NCBI GenBank assembly: GCA_007131555.1
Contig: SLQH01000029.1
Location: 1 to 7,537, forward strand
Reading direction: 5' to 3'
Length of the DNA: 7,537 nt
Origin: Planctomycetota bacterium
GTDB lineage: Bacteria > Planctomycetota > UBA11346
Within the stretch, counting starts at the first letter, position 1; every line of letters begins with the position of its first letter. The position numbers were made by a program, and so were the translations under genes. The notes under the pieces are model-generated. The model did no database searches. It had not been told where the DNA came from and saw only the letters and a program-made list of their open reading frames with translations. Below, in pieces: positions 1 through 6,133 of the stretch.

Positions 1-67
1 AGCGGGTACGGCGATAATGGCGACGCCCCAACATATTCTGGTCTCAAGAATCACCGCCCGCCAATGT

Positions 68-221
68 ACGCGGGCCAAGGCCCGGTACTCCGGGTAATAA
101 TGCGGCCAGGCTGTCAACAACAGACCGACACATCGCCTGACCTATCCTATTCAGCCCCGGACTTGCCAGTAACTACTGCCCACCACACAGCCACCACGGA
201 GCACCGGGCCTTGGCCCGCGT
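68..221. repeat. Inverted repeat, 24-base arms, first unit
   Basis: The left arm at 68-91 and the right arm at 198-221 are reverse complements at 23 of 24 positions; the mismatch is A at 87 of the left arm. The arms enclose 106 bases. Each arm also contains its own small dyad, CGGGCC-AA-GGCCCG on the left and CGGGCC-TT-GGCCCG on the right. Either a long hairpin or two short hairpins could therefore form. The flanks show no target-site duplication. Confidence 0.85.
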
Positions 222-278
222 GCCGACGCGCGGTTCCCATGCTTTCGCCAAGGGTCAGCTTGATCGACGGCCCGGCAC

Positions 279-330
279 CTGGGCTACGGCTCGTAGTTAC
301 CGCGCCTCATTATCATGGGCGGTAACCCAG
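279..330. repeat. Potential three-way-junction structure, first unit
   Basis: Consecutive segments pair as follows: CTGGG (279-283) with CCCAG (326-330); CTACG (284-288) with CGTAG (292-296) around a three-base loop; and TTACCGC (297-303) with GCGGTAA (319-325). The helices abut with no linker bases. The inner 15 bases can pair further (307-310 with 315-318). Pairing was worked out by eye, and whether the segment is transcribed, or from which strand, is unknown. Confidence 0.6.
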
Positions 331-404
331 AGCGCCAGCGGGGCACAATGATGGTGCCGACGCTCCGGCCTCTACCGACCTCAAGAATCACCGCCCGCTA
401 ATGT

Positions 405-553
405 ACGCGGGCCAAGGCCCGGTACTCCGGGTAATAAGGCGGCTAGGCTGTTAGCAACAGACCGACATATCGCCTAGCATATTCAGTCTCGGACTCGCCA
501 GTAACTACTGCCCACCACACAGCCGCCACGGAGCACCGGGCCTTGGCCCGCGT
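405..553. repeat. Inverted repeat, 24-base arms, second unit
   Basis: This is the second copy of the 68-221 structure, with arms at 405-428 and 530-553. Both arms are identical to those of the first unit, while the sequence between them differs by substitutions and a net five-base deletion. The arms are thus better conserved than the interior. The flanks match those of the first copy, pointing to tandem amplification of the whole unit rather than independent insertion. Confidence 0.85.
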
Positions 554-603
554 GCCGACGCGCGGTTCCCATGTTTTCGCCAATTGCCAGCCCGATCGTC
601 GGC
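554..603. repeat. Short inverted repeat GCCGACG / CGTCGGC
   Basis: A perfect 7-base dyad (554-560 with 597-603) lies between the large inverted repeat and the three-way-junction segment of the second unit. In the first unit the equivalent arms (222-228 and 265-271) carry one mismatch. Confidence 0.45.
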
Positions 604-610
604 AGGGCAC

Positions 611-662
611 CTGGGCAACGGCTTGTAGTTGCCGCGACTCGTGATCATGAGCGGCAACCCAG
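611..662. repeat. Potential three-way-junction structure, second unit
   Basis: This is the same 52-base architecture as 279-330: CTGGG (611-615)/CCCAG (658-662) outside and TTGCCGC (629-635)/GCGGCAA (651-657) as the long helix. The A:T pair at 299/323 becomes G:C at 631/655, a compensatory double change. The small hairpin (616-628) is weaker here, with one mismatch and one G-T wobble. Confidence 0.6.
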
Positions 663-757
663 AGCGCAAGTGGGTACGGCGATAATGGCGACGCCCCAAC
701 ATATTCTGGTCTCAAGAATCATCGCTCGCCAATGCCCGTGAGCCACGGCCCGGGGCT

Positions 758-859
758 TCAGCTTGAGTCCAGGGAACTGATGAGCGGGGTCGGCAACAGA
801 TCTGTCTGAGCAATGCCCTGCGCTTGTGCTCGGTCGCTCTCCCTTACAGGCTTCCAGGG
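758..859. other. Unassigned spacer between repeat array and RNase gene
   Basis: These bases follow the degenerate last repeat and precede the RNase stop codon. I see the palindrome ACAGATCTGT but no convincing reading frame. There is no terminator with a T-rich tail for the minus-strand RNase gene. Confidence 0.4.
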
Positions 860-2629
860 TCAGGAGAACAGAAGCTCCTGGAGTATCCTGGCTTCTTCCC
901 ATGCCGTCGCCGGACGCGATGGAGGAGCAGTGCTGGCGCTGCTGGTGCGGGGTTTGGAAGCGCTGCGGTCCTTGCTGGTGCCCTTGGGCTTGGCGTCAGG
1001 AGTCTCGTCGCCTTCTTCGGCGGCGCGCAGTTCGCGCTCCAGTTGAGCGGCCTTCTTCTGCATCAGGGCCTTGGCCTCGGCGACAGCCTTGGCCTGTTGA
1101 TCCAGTAGGGGGGTGAGCAGGCTGGGCCGAACCGGTTCGTCGCCAACCTTGCGCGAGCGCTTGCCGCGGCGCCGTTCCTGGGCGCTGACCCGGAAGTCGC
1201 GGCTCTTCATCAGGGTGTCGCCAACCAGCACGATGCGACAGTTGCTCTCTTCCTCCAGGCGGCCGATTTCGCGTCGTCTGGCGTTGCTGAGGTGGATGGC
1301 CATGTCAGTGGGCACCACCACTTCCAGGCGTTGGCAGTTGCGGCTGGCCAGTTCGCGACGGATGGCCCGCATGCATTCGATCTCGAAGGTTTCGGGGGTC
1401 TTGACCACGCCGCTGCCATGACAGTGTGGACAGCGGCCATGGCTGATCAGACCATGGTTGGGGCGGGTGCGCTGCCGGGTCATCTCGACCAGGCCGAAGC
1501 GGGACATCGGGGCTACATGGGTGCGGGCCTTGTCGCGCAGCAGGGCCTTGCGCAGGGCCAGTTGGACCAGGCGCTGGTGCTCGCGATTCTCCATGTCGAT
1601 GAAGTCGATGATGACCAAACCGCCGAGGTCGCGCAGCATGAGCTGTTCAACGATCCCGCCGACCGCTTCCAGATTGGTGCGCAGGGCGGTCTGGGCGACA
1701 TCGCTGCCTTCGCGGTTACGCGAACTGTTGACGTCAATGGAGATCAGAGCTTCGGTCTGCTCGATGACGATGTTGCCGCCAGAGGGCAGCTGGACCTTGT
1801 TGTCGACGATGCTGGCCAGGCGTTCCTCGATCCCATAGTGGGAGAAGACGGGCAGTTCGTCACGGTGCAGGCTGATGGCTCCGCTGATCTCAGGCATGAA
1901 GACCTGGGCAAAGGCGCGGGCCTCGTCGTAGAGATCCTCCTGGTCAATGACTACCGATTCGACATCGGTTGGTACCAGGTCGCGCAAGGTGCGCAGGATC
2001 ACGTCGCCTTCCTGGTAGAGACAGGCTGGGGCCTTGACACGCGCGGCGCGGGCTTCGATCTCGGTCCATAGACGGCGCAGGTATTCGAAATCAAGGGCGA
2101 TCTCGTCATCGCTGCAGGTGACGGCGGCAGTGCGTACGATCAGGCCGAACTGCTCGGGGATTTCAAGATGCTTGATGGCGGCCCGCAGGCGCTCGCGTTC
2201 GCAGCTGTCTTCGATGCGCTTGGAGATGCCGCCGCTGCGGCCCTTGTCGCGGACCAGTACCAGACAGCGACCGGGCAGGGAGATGAAGCCGGTCAGGCAG
2301 GGGCCCTTGTCGCGGATGGCCTCCTTGGTGACCTGGACCAGGATCTCCTGGCCCGGCTTGAGGAGTTTGTCGATGGGCGTGTTGGCGTCGCGCTCGCCAT
2401 GATCGATGTCATCGACATGGATGAAGCCGTTCTTGCCGCCGCCCAGGTCGATGAAGGCGGCATCAAGACTGGGCTCGACGTTGGCCACCTTGGCCTTGTA
2501 GATGTTGCCCAGATGTTGGGCATCGGGGGTGGTGCGTTCATGGATGAGGGCCTCCAGGTTGCCATCGCGCACCAGCGCGACGCGCATTTCCTGGTCATCC
2601 AATACGTTCATGAGGACATGGACAGCCAT
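860..2629 (-). CDS. rng: Rne/Rng family endoribonuclease (RNase E/G)
   Basis: This is a single-strand-specific endoribonuclease that cleaves AU-rich RNA in mRNA decay and rRNA/tRNA processing, usually from a 5'-monophosphate end. The 589-residue protein shows an S1 RNA-binding region (about 37-120, with GNIYKAKV and GFIHVDDI) and a 5'-sensor R166-T167 in GLIVRT. The catalytic core has D299 (SIDVNS) and D342 (VIIDFIDM), 43 residues apart as in E. coli RNase E D303/D346. A Zn-link CPHC (C400, C403) is followed by a small C-terminal domain. Residues 486-589 form a charged, Lys/Ser/Thr-rich tail with a likely helix at 505-540. The tail is far shorter than the E. coli RNase E scaffold, so no degradosome platform is evident. 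The ATG is supported by AAGGAG seven bases upstream. It lies 257 bases downstream of rsmG. The core resembles planctomycete-type homologues (recall). Family certain; rne versus rng naming is not. Confidence 0.93.
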   Translation of the reverse strand: MAVHVLMNVLDDQEMRVALVRDGNLEALIHERTTPDAQHLGNIYKAKVANVEPSLDAAFIDLGGGKNGFIHVDDIDHGERDANTPIDKLLKPGQEILVQVTKEAIRDKGPCLTGFISLPGRCLVLVRDKGRSGGISKRIEDSCERERLRAAIKHLEIPEQFGLIVRTAAVTCSDDEIALDFEYLRRLWTEIEARAARVKAPACLYQEGDVILRTLRDLVPTDVESVVIDQEDLYDEARAFAQVFMPEISGAISLHRDELPVFSHYGIEERLASIVDNKVQLPSGGNIVIEQTEALISIDVNSSRNREGSDVAQTALRTNLEAVGGIVEQLMLRDLGGLVIIDFIDMENREHQRLVQLALRKALLRDKARTHVAPMSRFGLVEMTRQRTRPNHGLISHGRCPHCHGSGVVKTPETFEIECMRAIRRELASRNCQRLEVVVPTDMAIHLSNARRREIGRLEEESNCRIVLVGDTLMKSRDFRVSAQERRRGKRSRKVGDEPVRPSLLTPLLDQQAKAVAEAKALMQKKAAQLERELRAAEEGDETPDAKPKGTSKDRSASKPRTSSASTAPPSRPATAWEEARILQELLFS

Positions 2630-2886
2630 GTGCTCGCTCCTTGACGTTGTGGCCCGCTGAGCGCATGCATCGGCATACGACCTGGGCCAGACCTGCGATC
2701 GTCACGACCGGGGTCAGTGGTGTACTGTGGGATTGGTCTGGTTGTCCTGACGGCGCACAGCCACCGTCGAACATGAAGCCGATTCTACCGCAATGGGGAT
2801 CCGGCTTCGGACGCGGGCATCGGCCCAGCGTCACCATCGCTGTGGCCAACCACAACGACGCAACAAGTCTATGGGGCCGGCAGGCT
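2630..2886 (-). promoter_or_regulatory. rsmG-RNase intergenic region with a possible promoter
   Basis: This 257-base non-coding gap separates the yggS-rsmG operon from the RNase gene. On the minus strand TAGAAT at 2787-2782, preceded by GCGG, resembles a sigma-70 type -10 box, but no good -35 hexamer sits 16-18 bases upstream. If it is used, the RNase mRNA would carry a leader of about 145 bases, recalling the long self-regulatory leader of E. coli rne. That comparison is by analogy only. Confidence 0.3.
2637..2642 (-). promoter_or_regulatory. Ribosome binding site of the RNase gene
   Basis: On the minus strand AAGGAG lies seven bases before the ATG at 2629. It is the best Shine-Dalgarno match in the window and fixes this start. 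Confidence 0.75.
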
Positions 2887-3630
2887 TTACAAGCGGCGAA
2901 AGCCGGCCAGCAGGCGCTCTCCATCAGCGGGGTCGGGGGTTACCCGTTGCAGGCCGGCAGGTGCGTAGCCGAGACGGGCGGCGGCATCACAGCAGCGGGC
3001 GGCTTCTTCGTCCAGGTACGAGGGGCCCTTGTAGAGCACCAACAGACCCCCAGGGGCCAGCAGACCCGCGGCCTCCCGCAGCAGCAGACTGGCATCGGCC
3101 ACGGCTCGGGCACAGACCCATCCCTGGCTACGGCGTAGTTGTGGATGGCGGGTCGGCGCTTCGGCGGCGCGCAGATGATGGGCCCTCACCCGAGGACCGA
3201 TCAGCCCGGCGGCAGCGCTCAGAAAGGCGGCCTTGCGGCGGCGATTGTCGATCAGGGTCCAGCGACTGTCGGCCAGCCACAGGGCCAGGGGCAGGCCCGG
3301 ATATCCGCCGCCGGAGCCGATGTCCAGGCAGGGCTGGCGACCGTCAGGAGCCAGGCAGCCGTCTCCGGCAAATACCGTCAGGGCATCGAGTACATGGCGG
3401 GCAAGATAGGATCGGGCATCGCTCAGGCGGGTCAGGTTGCACCACGTGTTGACCCCGGCGAGATGACCGTAGAGGGCCTCCAGGATCGGGCGCTGGGCTT
3501 GCGGGTCGGCGATGCCCAGGCTCCGGCATCGCTCCACGAACCAGCGCCAGTCATCCTCCGGGAAGGGGCGAGGGGGATGGTCGGCCGGATCAACAGATCC
3601 ATTGGCAGGTGTCGGTGGATCGGTCGTCAT
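2887..3630 (-). CDS. rsmG: 16S rRNA (guanine527-N7)-methyltransferase RsmG (GidB)
   Basis: RsmG uses S-adenosylmethionine to make m7G527 in the 530 loop of 16S rRNA on the 30S subunit; loss of this mark is known to give low-level streptomycin resistance. The 247-residue protein has the family hallmarks in order: CNLTRL (64-69), HVLDAL (79-84), the SAM-binding motif I CLDIGSGGGYPGLPLAL (101-117), an acidic residue after strand 2 (ID128), CARAVA (173-178) and LYKG (199-202). The first ~25 residues are a Pro/Asp-rich extension beyond the usual family start. The ATG shares an ATGA overlap with the TGA stop of the upstream PHP gene, arguing for translational coupling. A weak AAGGG about eleven bases upstream adds little. 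It is the last gene of the yggS-SprT-PHP-rsmG operon. In many bacteria this gene sits next to mnmG or parA; that context is absent here. Confidence 0.93.
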   Translation of the reverse strand: MTTDPPTPANGSVDPADHPPRPFPEDDWRWFVERCRSLGIADPQAQRPILEALYGHLAGVNTWCNLTRLSDARSYLARHVLDALTVFAGDGCLAPDGRQPCLDIGSGGGYPGLPLALWLADSRWTLIDNRRRKAAFLSAAAGLIGPRVRAHHLRAAEAPTRHPQLRRSQGWVCARAVADASLLLREAAGLLAPGGLLVLYKGPSYLDEEAARCCDAAARLGYAPAGLQRVTPDPADGERLLAGFRRL

Positions 3631-4346
3631 GGGGCAATGCCCTTGTTGGCCCGTCGCTCAGCAACAAAGGCCAGGGCCCGTTCGGCCTGGTCATTGATGA
3701 TCAGTTCAGGTGGAAAGTCGACCGCTGCCAGGGCCTGGCGGGCTTCGATGTCACGACCGACCTCATTGATCATGTGGGCATCACTGTTGATGACGACCCG
3801 GCACTCAGCCGCCATGCAGGCACGGAGCATGTCGTGCATCATGGCTTCGGGAATGCGCTGGAGATGGAGCTTGGAATTGTTGACCTCCAGGGCCACTCCT
3901 CGCGCTGCTGCGGCCCTGGCCAGGGTCAGAAAGTCGAGAGGAAACTCCACCGCCGTGGGATGGGCGATGATATCGATGGCCGGCTGGGCGGTGATGGCTG
4001 CGATCACGATGGCGGTGTTGCGCTCGGCCCCTAGGTCGCGAGGGATGGTGCCGTGCAAGCCAAACAGCACGATATCCATGCGCGGGAGATGATGGAGCGG
4101 GAGATCGCTATCGCCCTCCAGACCACGAGGATTGGCCTCGATGCCCTTGAGCAGGCGGATGCCGGGCAGGGGGTCATGCAGGCGTTGGAAAAAACCGCCG
4201 GTCAGACGACCGCCGCCATCAGTGCCGTGATCGGTGATGGCCAGGGCGGCCATGCCCAGTTCCCGGGCCCGGGTCAACAGCTCCAGGTGGCTGTGCAGGC
4301 CGCAGTTGCTCAGGAAGGAATGGCAGTGGAAGTCGACCGGTATCAT
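3627..4346 (-). CDS. PHP domain phosphoesterase, YcdX-like
   Basis: This 239-residue protein has the complete PHP (polymerase and histidinol phosphatase) metal-binding pattern: H7 and H9 in DFHCHS, H40 in AITDHG, E70 in KGIEAN, H98 in GLHG, H129 in IIAHP, and D189 and H191 in NSDAH. Spacing closely follows E. coli YcdX, a trinuclear-zinc phosphatase, and the C-terminal AVDFPPE also matches that branch. A cytoplasmic phosphatase or phosphoesterase is the safe reading; the substrate is unknown. The reading frame runs upstream to 4535, but the added 63 residues are Pro/Arg-rich and overlap the SprT-like gene out of frame. I take the ATG at 4346, which directly precedes the first metal motif and has GGAG six bases upstream. 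The stop overlaps the rsmG start as ATGA, and the gap to the upstream gene is 55 bases. Confidence 0.88.
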   Translation of the reverse strand: MIPVDFHCHSFLSNCGLHSHLELLTRARELGMAALAITDHGTDGGGRLTGGFFQRLHDPLPGIRLLKGIEANPRGLEGDSDLPLHHLPRMDIVLFGLHGTIPRDLGAERNTAIVIAAITAQPAIDIIAHPTAVEFPLDFLTLARAAAARGVALEVNNSKLHLQRIPEAMMHDMLRACMAAECRVVINSDAHMINEVGRDIEARQALAAVDFPPELIINDQAERALAFVAERRANKGIAP

Positions 4347-4352
4347 CAGGGT

Positions 4353-4356
4353 CTCC
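4353..4356 (-). promoter_or_regulatory. Ribosome binding site deciding the PHP gene start
   Basis: GGAG on the minus strand is six bases before the ATG at 4346. It supports this start over the upstream in-frame ATG at 4535, which lies inside the SprT-like gene. Confidence 0.6.
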
Positions 4357-4401
4357 GTCAATCTCAGGTTCCGGTTAGGGATGGTGGCATCTGGCCGGGC
4401 C

Positions 4402-5193
4402 TCAGGATGCTTGGCAGGAGGGCTCGGGTTTGGGGTGCTGCGGGTCGAGCAGGCAGGGCAGAAAGGCCCGTTCCCAGGCCTGGGCCTGGGCCACAGCGGC
4501 GAAGCGATGCTCCAGGGAACGGAAGCGGGGACCATGTCTCATGCGTCGTCCTAGGCCGGGTCGGCACTGTTGGCGATGGTGGCAGTATTCGTGATGGATG
4601 ACCAGTTCCAGAAAGCACTGGGCGATCCAGGGCTGTCCCAGGCGGGGATGGATGGTGATGCGGGGCGGTGGTCCGGGTCGATAGGTGCCGAAACGGATGC
4701 TGCGTAGGCGCCGCCCTGCCGCCGCCGCCCGTGACCAGGATACCGGCACTGGTGGCACATCATGGTGGTAGCGCTGATAGACGGCCTCGGCGATGGCGTA
4801 CAGATTGACCGGTCCCGGGCCGAGCGTCGGCAGGGCTGCAAGCTGTGGGTCGAGCAATGGGACAGGCTTGGGCGTGGCGCTTGACAGGGTCTCAAAGAGG
4901 TGATGCATGTGCTGGCGTAGCAGGGGATAGCGGCCATGGCCGCGGCGGTGAATGAACCGGGTCAACTCCGGCAGCAGTTCGGCAATCAGCAACTCGGGAC
5001 GGATCGACAGGACCAGGTGGCCATCGCGTGCGCTCCGCAGGCTGACCAGGGTCTGGCGGTTGCGGTTGCAGCGTATGCGCAGGCCGGCAACAGAGGCGCT
5101 GAGGATGGCGCTGATCTGTTCAGGGCTGTCCGGTAATGCCAGTGTTGCGGAGCTGCTGGCTGAGATCTCAGATGGGGCCGGGGGGACGATCAT
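4402..5193 (-). CDS. SprT-like zinc metallopeptidase-fold protein
   Basis: This 263-residue protein of unknown substrate has a zincin signature in its C-terminal half: HEYCH (201-205), an HExxH motif preceded by a helix FLELVIH, and a third likely ligand H220 in HGPRFRSLE. Before it comes a strand block with RFGTYRPG (167-174) and ITIHPRLGQPW (179-189). This block is typical of bacterial SprT-like (SprT/Spartan fold) proteins, where the sequence leads directly into the zinc helix. The N-terminal ~130 residues are less recognisable but contain a basic-aromatic segment (79-100, FIHRRGHGRYPLLRQHMHHLF). The C-terminus after 245 is Pro-rich. No signal peptide or membrane helix is seen, so it is probably cytoplasmic. 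The ATG overlaps the yggS TGA as ATGA, implying coupled translation. Protease activity is inferred from the motif only. Confidence 0.82.
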   Translation of the reverse strand: MIVPPAPSEISASSSATLALPDSPEQISAILSASVAGLRIRCNRNRQTLVSLRSARDGHLVLSIRPELLIAELLPELTRFIHRRGHGRYPLLRQHMHHLFETLSSATPKPVPLLDPQLAALPTLGPGPVNLYAIAEAVYQRYHHDVPPVPVSWSRAAAAGRRLRSIRFGTYRPGPPPRITIHPRLGQPWIAQCFLELVIHHEYCHHRQQCRPGLGRRMRHGPRFRSLEHRFAAVAQAQAWERAFLPCLLDPQHPKPEPSCQAS

Positions 5194-5885
5194 GGAAATA
5201 GGATGGTCCCCAGGCGCAGGTGGGTGGCTCCCTCTTCGATGGCGATCTCGTAGTCGGTGCTCATGCCCATCGACAAGCCGGGCACAGCATGGGTTTCAGC
5301 CAGGGTCCGCAGGTCGGCAAAGGTGCGTCGTACCGTGCCGTCATCACCGCTGCCACGGATGTCAGGCGCCATGGTCATCAATCCGACCACATTCAGGGCG
5401 TCCTCATGGGTCCGACAGGCGTCGAGCACGGCTGGCAGGCCCTGTGGCTCGACCCCGGCCTTGCCGGCTTCGTGCGAGGTGTTGACCTGCACAAACACCT
5501 CAAGGCGACGTTCCAGACGTCGACAGGCCTCAGCCAGACGGCGCACATGCCTGATGTCGGCCAGGGCATGGAGGCTGGTGCAGTATGTCGCCACGGTGGT
5601 CAGTTGCCGACTCTGGACCCGCCCGATATAGGCGAAGGCGCTGTTCGGGGGTGCCACCGCATGCATCAGGCGCAGATGCTCGACCCGGTTTTCGCCATAA
5701 CAGTGCAGGCCGGCCGTCGCCAGGGCTGGTAATATCGCCGGGTCCTGGTTCTTGGTGACGGCGATCACCTGGGGCCTGTCAGCCCGACCTGCCCGCTGAC
5801 AGGCCGCCACGATCCGTTCGTGCACCATCGCCACCCGTCCGGCAACGGTCTCTGCTCCATATCCTCCAGCCATCATGGACATCAT
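5190..5885 (-). CDS. yggS: YggS/PLPBP family pyridoxal-phosphate homeostasis protein
   Basis: YggS (PROSC/PLPBP) is a monomeric, alanine-racemase-fold PLP carrier that affects vitamin B6 and amino-acid homeostasis and has no known catalytic activity. From the ATG at 5885 it has 231 residues, the usual family length. Landmarks in order are: IAVTKNQ with the Schiff-base lysine K45, YGENRVEH (63-70), YIGRVQSRQ (86-94, normally IGxLQxNK), VNTSHEAGKAGV (134-145), GLMTMAP (168-174), and LSMGMSTDYEIAIEEGATHLRLGT (204-227) with the PLP-phosphate loop. The frame is open to 6146, but that extension translates two interspersed repeats and is rejected. The start is uncertain among four clustered ATGs (5885, 5882, 5876, 5873), and no clear Shine-Dalgarno precedes them. 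It is the first gene of the four-gene operon. Confidence 0.92.
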   Translation of the reverse strand: MMSMMAGGYGAETVAGRVAMVHERIVAACQRAGRADRPQVIAVTKNQDPAILPALATAGLHCYGENRVEHLRLMHAVAPPNSAFAYIGRVQSRQLTTVATYCTSLHALADIRHVRRLAEACRRLERRLEVFVQVNTSHEAGKAGVEPQGLPAVLDACRTHEDALNVVGLMTMAPDIRGSGDDGTVRRTFADLRTLAETHAVPGLSMGMSTDYEIAIEEGATHLRLGTILFP

Positions 5886-5889
5886 GCTA

Positions 5890-5907
5890 CCAGGGCCAGG
5901 GCCAGGG
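5890..5907. repeat. Hexamer tandem repeat (CCAGGG)x3
   Basis: Three perfect CCAGGG copies lie about five bases before the first possible yggS ATG, where a ribosome binding site would be expected. On the mRNA strand they read CCCTGG repeats, which do not match a Shine-Dalgarno sequence. Confidence 0.6.
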
Positions 5908-6002
5908 CAATGGCCGCCAGCTCGCTTCCTGTGCGCTAGGAGTCTGTAAGGGATAGAGTGTTGCCGTATTGGGTCCGAACTCGTCTCAAACCACTGCCCA
6001 CC

Positions 6003-6052
6003 CCAAACCCACCACGGAGCACCGGGCCTTGGCCCGCACCGACCGGGTTTGG
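6003..6052. repeat. Solo copy of the array module in a nested dyad
   Basis: The 16-base core CCGGGCCTTGGCCCGC at 6022-6037, with the preceding CCACCACGGAGCA, matches the right arms of the large array at 204-219 and 536-551. Here it sits inside an outer 8-base dyad absent from the array copies: CCAAACCC at 6003-6010 with GGGTTTGG at 6045-6052. The inner dyad is CGGGCC-TT-GGCCCG. The upstream CACTGCCCACC also resembles the array. This shows the array module is a dispersed repeat family. Confidence 0.8.
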
Positions 6053-6098
6053 CGATCTTGCCGTTCTTTAGCGCAGCGGGCGTGAAATATTCCGGCAT

Positions 6099-6133
6099 GG
6101 TCTCACGCAGAGAGCGCAGAGATCGCCAAGGCC
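6099..6133. repeat. CGCAGAGA-type interspersed repeat
   Basis: The sequence holds CGCAGAGAG followed directly by CGCAGAGAT and then CGCCAAGG. Similar short imperfect tandem repeats of the form CGCAGAG(N) are familiar in intergenic DNA of many environmental bacteria (recall, not checked). It inflates the open frame upstream of yggS but is not coding. Confidence 0.5.

Larger units (their letters stand above)
1..760. repeat. Tandem array of ~335-bp dyad-rich repeat units (two complete, two partial)
   Basis: The phrase TCAAGAATCACCGCCCGC starts at 44, recurs with one change near its end at 381, and recurs more diverged at 712. This gives complete units at 44-380 (337 bases) and 381-711 (331 bases). 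Bases 4-43 match 672-711, so 1-43 is the end of a preceding unit, and 712 to about 757 is the degenerate start of another. The last ~45 bases of the first complete unit (about 336-380) are diverged from the matching ends at 1-43 and 669-711, so the array is a mosaic. Each unit contains several inverted repeats, listed separately. No reading frame here has recognisable protein content. Apparent ORFs in either direction simply translate the repeat, so I read 1-760 as non-coding. Confidence 0.9.

Noticed and set aside
68..221. MITE with 24-base terminal inverted repeats
   Set aside because: There is no target-site duplication, and the two copies share the same outer flanks, so they arose by tandem duplication of a larger unit.
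279..330. Integron attC site
   Set aside because: The dyad GTTACCGC/GCGGTAAC does not fit the GTTRRRY / RYYYAAC core sites, and no integrase or gene cassettes are present.
64..715. Open frames of 65-95 residues in the left repeat array, both strands
   Set aside because: They translate the tandem repeat and its dyads. They have no ribosome binding sites or recognisable domains, and related peptides arise from every repeat copy.
861..880. CAGGAG/CTCCTG dyad at the RNase stop as a terminator
   Set aside because: It is a six-pair stem inside the last codons with no T-rich tail.
1292..2071. 259-codon plus-strand open frame antisense to the RNase gene
   Set aside because: It is the reverse-strand image of a clear RNase E/G coding sequence in GC-rich DNA. 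It has no family motifs of its own and no ribosome binding site.
2883..2904. GGCTTT/AAAGCC dyad over the rsmG stop as a terminator
   Set aside because: The stem is only six pairs with a ten-base loop and no T-tract follows on the minus strand.
2595..2924. 109-codon minus-strand frame in the rsmG-RNase gap
   Set aside because: It overlaps the ends of both neighbours out of frame and has no known motif, so I treat the gap as non-coding.
3139..4092. 317-codon plus-strand open frame across rsmG and the PHP gene
   Set aside because: It spans two well-supported minus-strand genes and their junction, and its composition is typical of antisense GC-rich frames.
4347..4535. 63-residue N-terminal extension of the PHP protein
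   Set aside because: It is Pro/Arg-rich and out of frame over the SprT-like gene. The PHP domain and a ribosome binding site fit the ATG at 4346.
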